Shown: positions 8,631 to 18,129 of the stretch, one piece after another | How positions within the stretch are numbered: position 1 is the stretch's first letter | Layout of the letters: every line of letters begins with the position of its first letter | Assembly: GCA_021166835.1 (NCBI GenBank) | Contig: JAJPEN010000059.1 | Location: 3,250-67,249 of the forward strand | Direction: 5' to 3' | DNA length: 64,000 nucleotides | DNA from: Burkholderiaceae bacterium | GTDB lineage: Bacteria; Pseudomonadota; Gammaproteobacteria; Burkholderiales; Burkholderiaceae | Made by a program: the position numbers and the translations under genes | Notes under the pieces: generated by a model | Told to the model about the DNA's origin: nothing | Databases searched by the model: none | What the model saw: the letters and a program-made list of their open reading frames with translations, nothing else

Positions 8631-9098
8631 ATGAATCGGCTCTCCCGATTGCTCCCTCCGCAGAACATCGTGCTCGACTTGCCGGTCACCAGCAAGAAGC
8701 GGCTGTTCGAGCAGGTGGGTCTGCTGTTCGAGAACAATCACGGAATCGAGCGCGGCAAGGTCTTCGACTCGCTGTTCGCGCGCGAGCGCCTGGGCTCCAC
8801 GGGCTTGGGCGAAGGCGTGGCGATTCCTCACGGTCGCATCAAGGGCTCGAAGGAAGCGCTCGCCGCGGTGGTTCGACTCGCGCAGCCGATTCCCTTCGAC
8901 GCTCCCGACGGCAAGCCGGTCGGGCTGCTCGTGTTCCTGCTCGTGCCGGAAGCGGCCACCGACGAACACCTCGAGCTGCTCTCCGAGCTGGCCGAGCTGC
9001 TCGCCGACACTGCCACGCGGCAGGCGCTGCTCTCCTGCGACGACCCGGTCCGCATGCATCGGATCCTCTCGGGGGAAGCGCCCGAAGCGGCCGGCTGA
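8631..9098 (+). CDS. ptsN: PtsN, EIIA component of the nitrogen-related phosphotransferase system
   Basis: EIIA-Ntr is phosphorylated by the PtsP-NPr relay and regulates potassium and carbon/nitrogen balance. The PTS EIIA type-2 domain shows [19 protein letters not shown]; the phosphorylated His is His67 from this start. I chose ATG 8631 ([15 protein letters not shown]), which matches betaproteobacterial PtsN N-termini and gives 155 residues. An in-frame ATG at 8586 would add 15 residues with no Shine-Dalgarno sequence. It is followed by hprK and rapZ, both control genes linked to phosphotransferase or envelope precursor signalling. Confidence 0.94.
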   Translation: MNRLSRLLPPQNIVLDLPVTSKKRLFEQVGLLFENNHGIERGKVFDSLFARERLGSTGLGEGVAIPHGRIKGSKEALAAVVRLAQPIPFDAPDGKPVGLLVFLLVPEAATDEHLELLSELAELLADTATRQALLSCDDPVRMHRILSGEAPEAAG

Positions 9099-9129
9099 CG
9101 GGCCGCGCGCGGAATCGTATGCTTCGTGC

Positions 9130-10056
9130 ATGAGCGTCACGGTCCGCGTCCTCTTCGATCAGAACCGCGAAGATCTTCGCCTGTCCTGGCTGGCCGGCGA
9201 AGCGGGCAGCAGTCGCACGGCCACGCCGGCGTCGATCGAGCCTGCCGACCTGATCGGCTACCTGAACCTGATCCATCCGAACCGGATCCACGTCTACGGC
9301 AACGCCGAGCGCGCGTACACCGAGCAACTGGACGCCGCGCGCAATCGCGCGCTCGTCTCGGAGCTGATCGCCAGCAAGCCGCCCGCGATCGTCATCGCCG
9401 AAGGACTCGAGCCGCCGCCCGCGCTGCTCGCCGCGGCGAGGGCCGACGACCTGCCGATGATCGGCTGCCCGCTGCCGGCCGCGCGCGTCATCGAATCGCT
9501 GCGCGCCTACCTGTCGAAGGCCGTCGCGCCCTCGTGCTCGATGCACGGCGTGCTGATGGACGTGCTCGGCATGGGCGTGCTGATCAGCGGAGAATCGGGC
9601 CTGGGCAAGAGCGAGCTTGCGCTGGAGCTGGTCAGCCGCGGACACGGGCTGGTGGCCGATGACGTCGTCGAATTCGCCCGCATCGCGCCGCACGCGATCG
9701 AGGGCCGCTGCCCGCCGCTGCTGCGCGATCTTCTCGAAGTGCGCGGACTCGGCCTGCTCGACATCCGCACCATCTTCGGCGAAGCGGCCGTGCGCAGGAA
9801 GATGACGCTCAAGCTCATCGTCCATCTGGTGCGCCGCACGTCGATGGACGACGAGCACCAGCGTCTTCCGCTCGAAGCGATCACCGAAGACGTGCTCGGC
9901 CTGCCGATTCCGAAGGTCGTCGTTCCGGTGGCGGCCGGGCGCAACCTGGCCGTGCTCACCGAAGCGGCGGTGCGCAGCACGATCCTGCAGCTGCGCGGCT
10001 TCGACACCACCGGCGACTTCCTCGCGCGCCAGCGCAGGATGATGGAAACCGGATAG
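9130..10056 (+). CDS. hprK: HPr kinase/phosphorylase
   Basis: HprK phosphorylates or dephosphorylates a serine in HPr-type proteins. The C-terminal catalytic domain has Walker [10 protein letters not shown] (154-162) and the HprK signature [19 protein letters not shown]. His139 lies just before the P-loop, as is usual in the family. The 308-residue length is normal. In proteobacteria HprK lies beside ptsN and rapZ and works on an incomplete PTS that does not import sugars; the window shows no sugar permease, which agrees. Confidence 0.95.
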   Translation: MSVTVRVLFDQNREDLRLSWLAGEAGSSRTATPASIEPADLIGYLNLIHPNRIHVYGNAERAYTEQLDAARNRALVSELIASKPPAIVIAEGLEPPPALLAAARADDLPMIGCPLPAARVIESLRAYLSKAVAPSCSMHGVLMDVLGMGVLISGESGLGKSELALELVSRGHGLVADDVVEFARIAPHAIEGRCPPLLRDLLEVRGLGLLDIRTIFGEAAVRRKMTLKLIVHLVRRTSMDDEHQRLPLEAITEDVLGLPIPKVVVPVAAGRNLAVLTEAAVRSTILQLRGFDTTGDFLARQRRMMETG

Positions 10057-10072
10057 GGCCGGCCGGGAAACG

Positions 10073-10948
10073 ATGCGCGTCGTGCTGATCACCGGGATCT
10101 CCGGCTCGGGCAAATCGGTGGCCACCAACGTGCTCGAGGACGACGGGTACTTCTGCATCGACAACCTGCCCGCGCGCTTCCTCGGCGAAGTCATCGCGTC
10201 GCTGCAGGAAGCCGGTCACGACAAGGTCGCCGTGTCGATCGACGCGCGCAGCGGCGACTCGGTGAGCGACCTGCGGCACGTGGTGGGCGCGCTCGCCCGA
10301 TACGGGCACGACGTCAAGGTCATCTTCCTGAACGCGCGCACCGAAACGCTGGTGCAGCGCTACTCGGAGACGAGACGCCGGCATCCGCTGTCGCTGCGCG
10401 GCGGCCAGGGCGCCGAGGCGCCGACGCTGATCGAGTCGATCGAGCGCGAACGCGAGCTGATGTCGCCGATCGAGGACCTCGGCGTCTCGCTCGATACCAG
10501 CGACCTGCATCCGAACGTGCTGCGCAGCTGGGTGCGCGAGGCGGTGGGCACCGACCGCGCGTCGATGACGATCGTCTTCGAATCCTTCGCCTACAAGCAC
10601 GGCGTTCCGCTCGACGCCGACCTGGTGTTCGACGTGCGCTGCCTGCCGAATCCGTACTACACGGCCGAGCTGCGCCCGCTCACCGGGCTCGATGCGGCGG
10701 TGGCCGAATACCTGCGGGCGATTCCGTCGGTGCAGCGGATGGTCGACCATATCGCCGACTTCCTGCACGCCTGGCTGCCGCACTACATCCTCGAGAATCG
10801 CAGTTACCTGACCGTCGCGATCGGGTGCACGGGCGGGCAGCACCGTTCGGTATACTGCGTCGAGGAACTGGCCCGGCGCTTCCATCGAATCGAACAGGTT
10901 CTCGTGCGCCATCGCGCGCTCGCCTCCCGCCAGTCGCTCCCGTCCTGA
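10073..10948 (+). CDS. rapZ: RapZ (YvcJ family), nucleotide-binding RNA adaptor
   Basis: In E. coli RapZ binds the GlmZ small RNA and controls glucosamine-6-phosphate synthase. The N-terminal kinase-like domain has Walker A GISGSGKS (8-15), then FCIDNLPA. The C-terminal domain ends with the diagnostic TGGQHRSVY motif. It has 291 residues against 284 in E. coli. It starts 16 bp after hprK. Whether a GlmZ-like sRNA exists in this organism cannot be seen here. Confidence 0.95.
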   Translation: MRVVLITGISGSGKSVATNVLEDDGYFCIDNLPARFLGEVIASLQEAGHDKVAVSIDARSGDSVSDLRHVVGALARYGHDVKVIFLNARTETLVQRYSETRRRHPLSLRGGQGAEAPTLIESIERERELMSPIEDLGVSLDTSDLHPNVLRSWVREAVGTDRASMTIVFESFAYKHGVPLDADLVFDVRCLPNPYYTAELRPLTGLDAAVAEYLRAIPSVQRMVDHIADFLHAWLPHYILENRSYLTVAIGCTGGQHRSVYCVEELARRFHRIEQVLVRHRALASRQSLPS

Positions 10949-10964
10949 CCCTTCGAGACCCGAG

Positions 10965-11570
10965 ATGCCCGGCGAACTGGCGATCTTTCCGCTCGAAACG
11001 GTTCTCTTTCCCGACGGTGTGCTGACGCTGCGCGTGTTCGAGGCGCGCTATCTCGACCTGGTCAGCGAATGCACGGCGGCCAACGCGCCCTTCGGCGTGT
11101 GCCTGATCACCCAGGGCAGCGAGATCGATCCCGACGCGAAGCACGAAGCGGTGGGCTGCACGGCGCGCATCGTCGACTTCGACGTCGAGGAATCCGGGCT
11201 GCTCAACGTGCGCGCGCGCGGCGGCCAGCGCTTTCGCGTGCTCTCGCGGCAGATCCGGCAGGACGGGCTGATCCGCGCCGACATCGAGATGATCGAGCCC
11301 GACGCCGACGTGCCCGTGCCGCGCGAGCACGCCGATTGCGAAACGCTGGTACGCAGGCTGGTCGACGACCTCGTCGACCGCGAGAAGGATCCGATGCGGC
11401 GCATGATCGCCGAGCCCTACCGCTTCGATTCCGCGTCGTGGGTAGGCAACCGGATCTGCGAATTCCTGCCGATCGCGCTGCGCGCGCGGCAGAAGCTGAT
11501 GGAACTCGACGACCCGGTCACGCGACTGTCGCTGATCCACCAGTACCTGAACCAGCATCAGGTTCTCTGA
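10965..11570 (+). CDS. LON-substrate-binding (N-terminal) domain protein
   Basis: A stand-alone LonN/PUA-like domain of 201 residues, starting ELAIFPLETVLFPDGVLTLRVFEARY, the hallmark of the Lon protease N-terminal domain. There is no AAA+ or protease domain. Its molecular role is not established; such proteins are common next to mutY or in rapZ regions of betaproteobacteria. The 3' end overlaps the 3' end of the convergent mutY gene by 53 bp. Confidence 0.85.
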   Translation: MPGELAIFPLETVLFPDGVLTLRVFEARYLDLVSECTAANAPFGVCLITQGSEIDPDAKHEAVGCTARIVDFDVEESGLLNVRARGGQRFRVLSRQIRQDGLIRADIEMIEPDADVPVPREHADCETLVRRLVDDLVDREKDPMRRMIAEPYRFDSASWVGNRICEFLPIALRARQKLMELDDPVTRLSLIHQYLNQHQVL

Positions 11571-12633
11571 GCGCCCGAAGCAGCGCCTTCACCGGCGCGG
11601 GCAGCGGCGCGTCGTCGGCCCGCTCGAGCGCGAGCCAGCGGCCGGCCTGCGAAGCGCCGTCGCGGCACGCGCCGGCGTCGTCGCATTCGAGCACGACCGG
11701 CCGCGCACGCAGCCGGAAATGCGTGAACACGTGATCGACGGCGGCCAGTTCGCCGCCGGCCCGCGTGCGAAGCGCGAAGCGCCGAAGTGCCAGCTCCGCC
11801 GCATTGCCCGCATCGCCCGCCTCGGCTTCGGGCAGCGACCACATCCCGCCCCAGACGCCGGTCGGCGCACGCTTCTCGACGAGCACCTCCCGCTCGCGCC
11901 GGATGACGAGCCACGTGCGTTCGCGCAGGGGCAGCGCGCGCGGCGGACGCCGCCCGGGAATCGAGTCGAGCAGGCCTTCGCGACGCGCGACGCAATCCTC
12001 GGCGATCGGGCAGCGATCGCAGGCCGGGCGCGTGCGCGAACAAAGGCTCGCGCCCAGGTCCATCAGGCCCTGCGTGTAGGACTCGAGCGAATCGTGCGGC
12101 AGTTCGCGCTCCGCGGCGCTCCACAGCGCCGCCAGCACGGCCGGCTCGCCCGCGTGCCCGCCGATGCCTGCCCAGCGCGCGAGCACGCGGCGCACGTTGC
12201 CGTCGAGAATCGCGGCGCGGCGACCGAAGGCGAACACCGCGATCGCCGCGGCCGTGGAACGACCGATGCCGGGAAGTCGCTCCAGCTCGGCCGGTTCGGA
12301 AGGAAAGACGCCGCCGCGCCGCTCGACCACTTCGCGCGCGCAGCGATGCAGGTTGCGCGCGCGGCTGTAGTAGCCCAGTCCGCTCCACAGCGCGAGCACC
12401 TCGTCCTCGTCGGCGGCGGCGAGCGCCTCGACCGTCGGGAAACGCTCGACGAAACGAAGGAAATACGGAACGACGCTGGACACGCGCGTCTGCTGCAGCA
12501 TGATCTCCGACAGCCAGACGCGATACGCGTCGCGCGTGTTCTGCCACGGCAGATCGTTGCGGCCGTGGCGGCGCTGCCAGGCGACGAGACGCGATGCAAT
12601 CACGCGGCGGATTGTAAGCGGCCTGCCGCGCAT
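11518..12633 (-). CDS. mutY: A/G-specific adenine glycosylase MutY
   Basis: MutY removes adenine mispaired with 8-oxoguanine. Catalytic Glu43 lies in LSEIMLQQT, the helix-hairpin-helix is LPGIGRSTAAAI, and catalytic Asp144 is in ILDGNVRRVL. The [4Fe-4S] loop has C198-X6-C205-X2-C208-X5-C214. A C-terminal NUDIX-like 8-oxoG recognition domain follows (TWLVIRREREVLVEKRAPTG). From the ATG at 12633 it has 371 residues; an in-frame GTG at 12603 also fits the usual family N-terminus. Its 3' end overlaps the convergent lon-domain gene. MutM, the partner GO-system enzyme, lies about 2 kb upstream on the same strand. Confidence 0.96.
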   Translation of the reverse strand: MRGRPLTIRRVIASRLVAWQRRHGRNDLPWQNTRDAYRVWLSEIMLQQTRVSSVVPYFLRFVERFPTVEALAAADEDEVLALWSGLGYYSRARNLHRCAREVVERRGGVFPSEPAELERLPGIGRSTAAAIAVFAFGRRAAILDGNVRRVLARWAGIGGHAGEPAVLAALWSAAERELPHDSLESYTQGLMDLGASLCSRTRPACDRCPIAEDCVARREGLLDSIPGRRPPRALPLRERTWLVIRREREVLVEKRAPTGVWGGMWSLPEAEAGDAGNAAELALRRFALRTRAGGELAAVDHVFTHFRLRARPVVLECDDAGACRDGASQAGRWLALERADDAPLPAPVKALLRALREPDAGSGTGGSATVA

Positions 12634-12652
12634 GCAGCGGCCGCATCCGCCG

Positions 12653-14593
12653 TCACGCGTCGACCAGCGTCTCCGCGTTCGCCGCGAGCAGCGACGTCAC
12701 CCGCCGCGCGTACTCGCCTTCGAGCCCGATGCGCTGCTCGACCGCCGTGCGATCCTGCTCGATCTCCGCCAGCCGTGCCTCGAGCGTGCCGTTCGCGTCG
12801 AGCATGCGCCGCACGCTTTCGAGCCTGCGCTTGAGCTGCCCCTGGTGTTCGCGCACCTGGCTCTCGATCGGCGCCATCACCGCGCGCAGCCACGATTCCA
12901 GCTCGCGGCCCGCGACGTCGTAGATCTCGCGCAGGCGCGCGGCCACCGATTCGAAGAAGCGGCGCATCAGCGCCCACTGCGACGTGGTCACCAGCGTGAT
13001 CGCGCCGAACTGGCGACGCTGCACCTGCTCGATGCGCTCCAGCTCGGCGTAGTAGCGCTGCGTGGAGAACAGCGCCGGGTTGCCGAGCGCCAGCCCGTGC
13101 TCGGCGCTGAAGCTGCGGTACATCGCGCTCATCAGCGTGCCCGTTTCGCCGACCAGGCGAGTGGTTTCGTCGAGGTCGCCGCGCACTGCCGCGAGCAGCG
13201 AACTCATTCCGTCGCGCAGGCCCGAGGAGAAGGTGCTGCGCTTCATCGAATCGCGCGCGATGCGCACGTGCTGGTTCAGCGCCTGCCGGCACATCGTTTC
13301 GCGGATCGACTGGGAGTGGCGCGCGAACACCGATCGCAGCGCCTGCAACTGGCGCAGGCTCTTCTCGAACTCCTCGCGCTCGCCGCGGATGCGCGCGGCC
13401 ATGTGATCCATCACGCCGCGGTTCTTGCCGCGCAGGCCGTTCAGCTCGAACTGCTGCTCGACCAGGTTGCGACGGCGCGCCGCGAGCGAGGAGGCGACCA
13501 TCGAGTGCAGCTCGCCGAACTCACGCTCGACGTGCTCGCGCACGATGTCGCGATGCTGCGGAACCAGCTCGCACCCGAGCGCGTACTCGAGGTCGGCGAT
13601 GCGGCTGCGCTTGAGCAGCGACGCATCGCCGTTCACCCGCGCGAGCAGCGCCTTCTGCGCCGATACCGGGTAGACGCGATCGTTCGGCACCTGCAGCGTC
13701 TGCGCGACCGATCCCACCTGGCGGGCGATCTCGAGCTGGATCTGCACCTCGTCCTTCAGCCCGTCCCACAGCGAATCGACCTTGTTGAGCACGACGTAGC
13801 GGCCCACGCTGTGCCCGGTGGCGATGTGCTCGCGCCATACCGTCAGGTCGCTCATCGTCACGCCCGCGTCGGCGGCGAGCACGAAGAGCACCGCATCGCA
13901 ACCGGGGATAAGCTTCAGCGTCAGTTCGGGCTCGGCGCCGATCGCGTTCAGCCCCGGCGTGTCGAGCACGACCAGTCCCTGCTCGAGCAGCGGATGCGGC
14001 CAGTTGACGATCGCGTGCCGCCAGCGCGGCACCTCGATGCGGCCCTGCCCGTCGGGACGCACCGCGGAGTCGGGATCGTTCTCGTCGTAGAAGCCGAGCA
14101 GCGAGGCCTGCGACGCGTCGACCCACAGCGTTTCCTGCACGCTCTCGAAGGCGCGCCGAAGACTTTCCGGCGACTGCGGATCGATTTCCCGCTCGTTCCA
14201 CTGCGAGGCGTCGTCGCGCAGTTCCGATACCGGCTCGTCGAGCAACCGCGTCTCGATCGGCAGCAGCCGGATCGCGGTGGGCCGCTGCGGGTCGTACAGC
14301 AGCTCGGTCGGGCACATCGTCGTGCGCCCCGGTCCTGACGGCACGATGCGGCGCCCGAAGCGCGAGAAGAAGATCGCGTTGATCAGCTCGGACTTGCCGC
14401 GCGAGAACTCGGCGACGAAGGCGATCGAGACGCGCTCCTTGCCCAGGCGCTCGACGATCCGATCGACGCGCGACAGCAGCGATGCGTCGGACAGCTCCGC
14501 GTCGTCGAGCCACTGCGCATAGCGCAGCACGGCATCGGCGAGCGAGCGTCGCCAGCCGCCGTATTCGGCGATGCGCTCTCCGAGGAATCCCAT
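12653..14593 (-). CDS. Dynamin-like large GTPase (bacterial dynamin family)
   Basis: A 646-residue GTPase with an N-terminal dynamin-type G domain: G1 AEFSRGKSE (61-69), G2 Thr in GRTTMCP, G3 DTPGL (211-215) and G4 NKVD (270-273). A long helical stalk region follows, rich in Glu, Arg and Gln. No classical transmembrane segment is obvious. The start ATG at 14593 has a strong Shine-Dalgarno sequence (GAAGGAG) 4 bases upstream; a longer open frame to 14644 is rejected for that reason. The gene lies between mutY and mutM. Bacterial dynamins remodel or protect membranes, but no specific role can be read from this sequence. Confidence 0.85.
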   Translation of the reverse strand: MGFLGERIAEYGGWRRSLADAVLRYAQWLDDAELSDASLLSRVDRIVERLGKERVSIAFVAEFSRGKSELINAIFFSRFGRRIVPSGPGRTTMCPTELLYDPQRPTAIRLLPIETRLLDEPVSELRDDASQWNEREIDPQSPESLRRAFESVQETLWVDASQASLLGFYDENDPDSAVRPDGQGRIEVPRWRHAIVNWPHPLLEQGLVVLDTPGLNAIGAEPELTLKLIPGCDAVLFVLAADAGVTMSDLTVWREHIATGHSVGRYVVLNKVDSLWDGLKDEVQIQLEIARQVGSVAQTLQVPNDRVYPVSAQKALLARVNGDASLLKRSRIADLEYALGCELVPQHRDIVREHVEREFGELHSMVASSLAARRRNLVEQQFELNGLRGKNRGVMDHMAARIRGEREEFEKSLRQLQALRSVFARHSQSIRETMCRQALNQHVRIARDSMKRSTFSSGLRDGMSSLLAAVRGDLDETTRLVGETGTLMSAMYRSFSAEHGLALGNPALFSTQRYYAELERIEQVQRRQFGAITLVTTSQWALMRRFFESVAARLREIYDVAGRELESWLRAVMAPIESQVREHQGQLKRRLESVRRMLDANGTLEARLAEIEQDRTAVEQRIGLEGEYARRVTSLLAANAETLVDA

Positions 14594-14750
14594 CGCGCTC
14601 CTTCGAGGAAAGGAATCGTGGACGGGATCTATAGCACGGCGCATCGCCTCCGAACGCGCCGTCCGGCGGGCGCATGGCGGCCAGCCGCCCTGTGGCCGAT
14701 TCCGCCGGGCGGGCGGCGCCGCGGTCCAGGCCGGCGCTACACCCTGCGCT

Positions 14751-15578
14751 TCAACGCTGGCAGCGCGGGCACCAGAACGTGGAGCGCTGCTGTTGCCGCA
14801 TCTGCCGCACCGGCGTGCCGCAGACGCGGCACGGCTGGCCGGCGCGCCCGTAGACGAGACTCGCGCTCTGGTAGCAGCCGGCCGCTCCGTCGCTCGCGAC
14901 GAAATCGCGCAGTGTGCTGCCGCCGCGTTCGATCGCCTCGTTCAGCGTCTCGCGGATGGCCGCCGCCAGGCGCTGCAAGCGTGGCAGCGCGATGCGCCGC
15001 GCCGCGGTCGTCGGCCGGATGCCGGCGCGAAACAGGCTCTCCGACGCGTAGATGTTGCCCACGCCGACGACCACGTCTCCGGCGAGAAGCACCGGCTTGA
15101 TCGCGCCGCTGCGCGAACGCGTGCCCCGGTACAGCACGTCCGCGTCGAAGGCGTCGGACAAGGGCTCGGCGCCCAGCGACGCGAGCAGCGGATGCGCGAG
15201 CACCGGTCCTTCGGTCGACCCGTGCCACAGCATCGCACCGAAACGGCGCGGATCGCGGTAGCGCAGGACGCCGTGCTCGAACTCGAGGTCGACGTGGTCG
15301 TGCCGCGCCGGTTCTTCGAATGCGCCTTCGCCCAGGAACCGGAAGTTGCCCGACATGCCCAGGTGCACGATCAGCGTTCCGTGCCCGAAATCGAGCAGCA
15401 GGTACTTGCCGCGACGCTCGACCGCGCGCAGCGTCGCGCCGGCGAGATCGCGGTCGAGCGTCGCCGGGACCGGCCAGCGAAGCCGCGCCTCGCGAACGCG
15501 CACCGCGCGCAGCGCGCGGCCGCGCACGCGGCTCTCGAGTCCGCGGCGCACGACCTCGACCTCAGGCAATTCGGGCAT
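14751..15578 (-). CDS. mutM: Formamidopyrimidine-DNA glycosylase (MutM/Fpg)
   Basis: MutM excises 8-oxoguanine and formamidopyrimidines and nicks the abasic site. The protein begins MPELPEVE, where the processed N-terminal proline and the following Glu are catalytic. The C-terminal zinc finger is C-X2-C...C-X2-C (QPCRVCG ... FWCPRCQR). Its 275 residues match the family. The open frame continues upstream to 15722 but the MPELPEVE start at 15578 is unambiguous. A gap of 157 bp follows before the dynamin-like gene, with a weak minus-strand -10-like TATAGA near 14633-14628. Confidence 0.97.
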   Translation of the reverse strand: MPELPEVEVVRRGLESRVRGRALRAVRVREARLRWPVPATLDRDLAGATLRAVERRGKYLLLDFGHGTLIVHLGMSGNFRFLGEGAFEEPARHDHVDLEFEHGVLRYRDPRRFGAMLWHGSTEGPVLAHPLLASLGAEPLSDAFDADVLYRGTRSRSGAIKPVLLAGDVVVGVGNIYASESLFRAGIRPTTAARRIALPRLQRLAAAIRETLNEAIERGGSTLRDFVASDGAAGCYQSASLVYGRAGQPCRVCGTPVRQMRQQQRSTFWCPRCQR

Positions 15579-15655
15579 CGGCGGGGAACGCTTCGATGCG
15601 CCCGTCGGCGCGCATCGGTTATTCTGGAAATTCGATTCGCCGAGCGTATCACCCG

Positions 15656-17530
15656 ATGACGAAGACCGATCCGTGGCAACGCCGCATCGCCGCGCACCGC
15701 CTGCATGAGCTTCCCCGGTCATCCCGGCTGCGCGCCGCTGCCGGGTGCGCTTTCGGCGCCCTCGTCCTGCTGGCCGGCGGCTGCGCCGTCACCGCGCAGC
15801 CGGCTTCCGCCGACGGCCCGCGCGTCGTGCCGCCGCCGGGCGCGCTCGCCGACGCGCGCCCGGCGCAATCGTCCGCGCCGGTCGCGCGCACGAGCGCCGG
15901 CGACCCGATTCCGTCGCTGTCGCTCACCCCGCAGTTGATGTACCAGCTGCTCGCGGCCGAAATCGCCGCACAGCGCGGCCAGGTCGGCAGCGCGGCCGTC
16001 ACCTATTTCTCGCTCGCGCAGGAAACGCGCGACCCGCGCATCGCGCGCCGGGCCACCGAGCTGGCGCTCGCCGAGCGTTCGCTCGATCACGCGTTGCCGG
16101 CCGCGCAGCTGTGGCACGAGCTGGCGCCCGAATCGCCGATCGCCTCGCAGACGATCGAAAGCCTGTGGATGACGACCGGCCGCTTCGCCGAGGCCGAGCC
16201 GCTGCTGCGTGCACGCCTCGAGCGCGCCCGCGCCGAGCGGCGGCTCCCCGAGACCTACGACCGGATCGCGCGCACGCTGGCGCGCGCCAGCGATGCGCGC
16301 GCCGGCCTCCCGATGCTCGAGCGTCTCGCCGCGCCCGACGCCGGCGAACCGGCCGCGCGCCTGGCGCTGGCCACCGTCGCGCACGCGGCGGGCGACGTCT
16401 CGCGCGCCGCAGCCGAGGCCGAAGCGGCGCTGCAGCTCGATCCGAACAACGAACAGGCGGCGATCCTCGCCGCGCGCTACGTCGCGCAGACGCCGCGCGG
16501 CGTCGACGGTGCGGTCGCGATGCTGCGCGCGTATCTCCAGCGCGAACCCAGGGGCGTCGAGGCGCGCTTCGCGCTCGCTCGACTGCTGAACGCCGGCGGC
16601 AGCCAGGACGCCGCGCGCGAGCAGTTCGAGATCGCGCTGAAGCAGGAGCCGGACAGTCCGCCGATCCTGCTGTCGCTCGCCCAGCTCGCCTACCAGATGA
16701 AGCAGCCGCAGGTGGCCGAAGACTACCTGCGCCGCTATCTCGGCCTGCCCGACTCGGTACAGCGCGACAACGCGCCGGCGCTGCTGTTCCTCGGCCAGAT
16801 CGCCGAAGACGCCGGGCGCAACGACGAGGCGATCGACTGGTATTCGCGGGTCGAGCGCGGCGAGCAGTTCCTGCCGGCGCTGACGCGCCGCGCGGTGCTG
16901 ATGGCGAAGACGGGCCGGGTGGACGAGGCGCGCGCGCTGCTGCGGAACACGTCGGTGCCCAGTGCGCGCGAGCGCGTGCAGCTGACGGCAGCCGAGGCGG
17001 CCGTGCTGCGCGAGGCCGGGCGCGAGAAGGAAGCCTACGACGTGCTCGCCGCGGCGCTCGAGCGGCTGCCGGACAACCCCGACCTGCTCTACGACCATGC
17101 AATGGCCGCCGAACGGCTCGACCGGCTCGACGTGATGGAAACGAGCCTGCGCAAGCTGATCCAGCTGCGGCCCGACTACGCGCACGCCTACAACGCGCTC
17201 GGCTACACCTTCGCCGACCGCGGCGTGCGGCTCGACGAGGCGCAGGGGCTGATCGCCAAGGCGCTCGAAATCTCGCCCGACGACGCGCAGATCCTCGACA
17301 GCATGGGATGGGTGCTGTTTCGCCGGGGCCAGACCGAAGCGGCGATCGAGTACCTGCAGAAGGCCTGGCACCGGCTGCCCGAAGCGGAGATCGGCGCGCA
17401 CCTGGGCGAGGCGCTGTGGCAGGCCGGGCGCGCCGACGAGGCGCGCCGCGTCTGGAACCAGGCGGCAGCGAGCGATCCGGAGAACCGGGTACTGAAGGAA
17501 ACGGTCGCCCGGCTGCGCGCCGACCGATGA
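15656..17530 (+). CDS. TPR-repeat outer-membrane or periplasmic lipoprotein
   Basis: A 624-residue protein with many tetratricopeptide repeats (for example [17 protein letters not shown] and [21 protein letters not shown]). The hydrophobic stretch [10 protein letters not shown] ends in a lipobox-like Cys, suggesting a lipoprotein, although about 28 residues precede the hydrophobic core. It is coupled to lolB by an ATGA overlap, an arrangement common in betaproteobacteria. A role as an assembly scaffold is an inference from the fold only. It diverges from mutM across 77 bp. Confidence 0.8.
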   Translation: MTKTDPWQRRIAAHRLHELPRSSRLRAAAGCAFGALVLLAGGCAVTAQPASADGPRVVPPPGALADARPAQSSAPVARTSAGDPIPSLSLTPQLMYQLLAAEIAAQRGQVGSAAVTYFSLAQETRDPRIARRATELALAERSLDHALPAAQLWHELAPESPIASQTIESLWMTTGRFAEAEPLLRARLERARAERRLPETYDRIARTLARASDARAGLPMLERLAAPDAGEPAARLALATVAHAAGDVSRAAAEAEAALQLDPNNEQAAILAARYVAQTPRGVDGAVAMLRAYLQREPRGVEARFALARLLNAGGSQDAAREQFEIALKQEPDSPPILLSLAQLAYQMKQPQVAEDYLRRYLGLPDSVQRDNAPALLFLGQIAEDAGRNDEAIDWYSRVERGEQFLPALTRRAVLMAKTGRVDEARALLRNTSVPSARERVQLTAAEAAVLREAGREKEAYDVLAAALERLPDNPDLLYDHAMAAERLDRLDVMETSLRKLIQLRPDYAHAYNALGYTFADRGVRLDEAQGLIAKALEISPDDAQILDSMGWVLFRRGQTEAAIEYLQKAWHRLPEAEIGAHLGEALWQAGRADEARRVWNQAAASDPENRVLKETVARLRADR

Positions 17531-18129
17531 GCCGCCTGCGCGCGCTCGCGACCGGTTGCGCAGCCGCCCTGCTCGTCGCCGGCTGCGCGACTCCCGTCCC
17601 GCCGCCGGAGACGACGCCGGCTGGCGCCGCGCCGAATTTCTGGAGCGGCCGCTTTGCCGTCACCTACACCGAAGGCGGATACCAGCCGCGCGAGGAGCGC
17701 TCGAGCGGCCGCTTCTCGCTGCGCGCCGACGGCGAGCGGCGCGAGCTGGAGCTGTCGTCGCCGCTCGGACAGACGCTGGCGCAGGTCACGCTCGATGCGG
17801 GTGAAGCGTTGCTGGTCGCTGCCGACGGTCGCGAATACCGCGCACCCTCCGGCGAGACGCTGACCGAACAGGTGTTCGGCTGGCGCGTGCCGATCGGCGA
17901 CCTGCCGCGCTGGCTCGCCGGGCGCGTGGCGCGGCCTACGCAGCGCGACGAAGGACGCGTCGTGGCCGGCATCGACAGCGGCTGGTCGGTACGTTTCGAG
18001 GCCTTCGACGGCGAGCGCCCGCGCCGGCTGTCGCTAGCCTGGCCGGCAGACGCCGGCGGCGCGCGCCGGCTCGAGCTGAAGCTGGTCGTCGACAGCGTCG
18101 CCCGCGTCGCCGCCGGCGAGCCGCGGTGA
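17527..18129 (+). CDS. lolB: LolB, outer-membrane lipoprotein receptor
   Basis: LolB receives lipoproteins from the LolA carrier and inserts them in the outer membrane. It has a signal peptide with lipobox LLVAGCA (Cys about 19). The LolB fold follows: FWSGRFAVTYTEGGY, RFSLRADGERRELELSSPLGQTLAQVTL, and GWRVPIGDLPRWLAGR. The 200-residue length is typical. It overlaps the TPR gene upstream and ispE downstream, consistent with the conserved lolB-ispE pair. Confidence 0.92.
   Translation: MSRLRALATGCAAALLVAGCATPVPPPETTPAGAAPNFWSGRFAVTYTEGGYQPREERSSGRFSLRADGERRELELSSPLGQTLAQVTLDAGEALLVAADGREYRAPSGETLTEQVFGWRVPIGDLPRWLAGRVARPTQRDEGRVVAGIDSGWSVRFEAFDGERPRRLSLAWPADAGGARRLELKLVVDSVARVAAGEPR

Noticed and set aside
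14594..14644. Longer N-terminus for the dynamin-like GTPase
   Set aside because: The strong GAAGGAG site lies right before ATG 14593, inside the longer frame.
15579..15722. 48-residue N-terminal extension of MutM
   Set aside because: MutM must begin with Met-Pro-Glu, because the processed N-terminal proline is the catalytic nucleophile.
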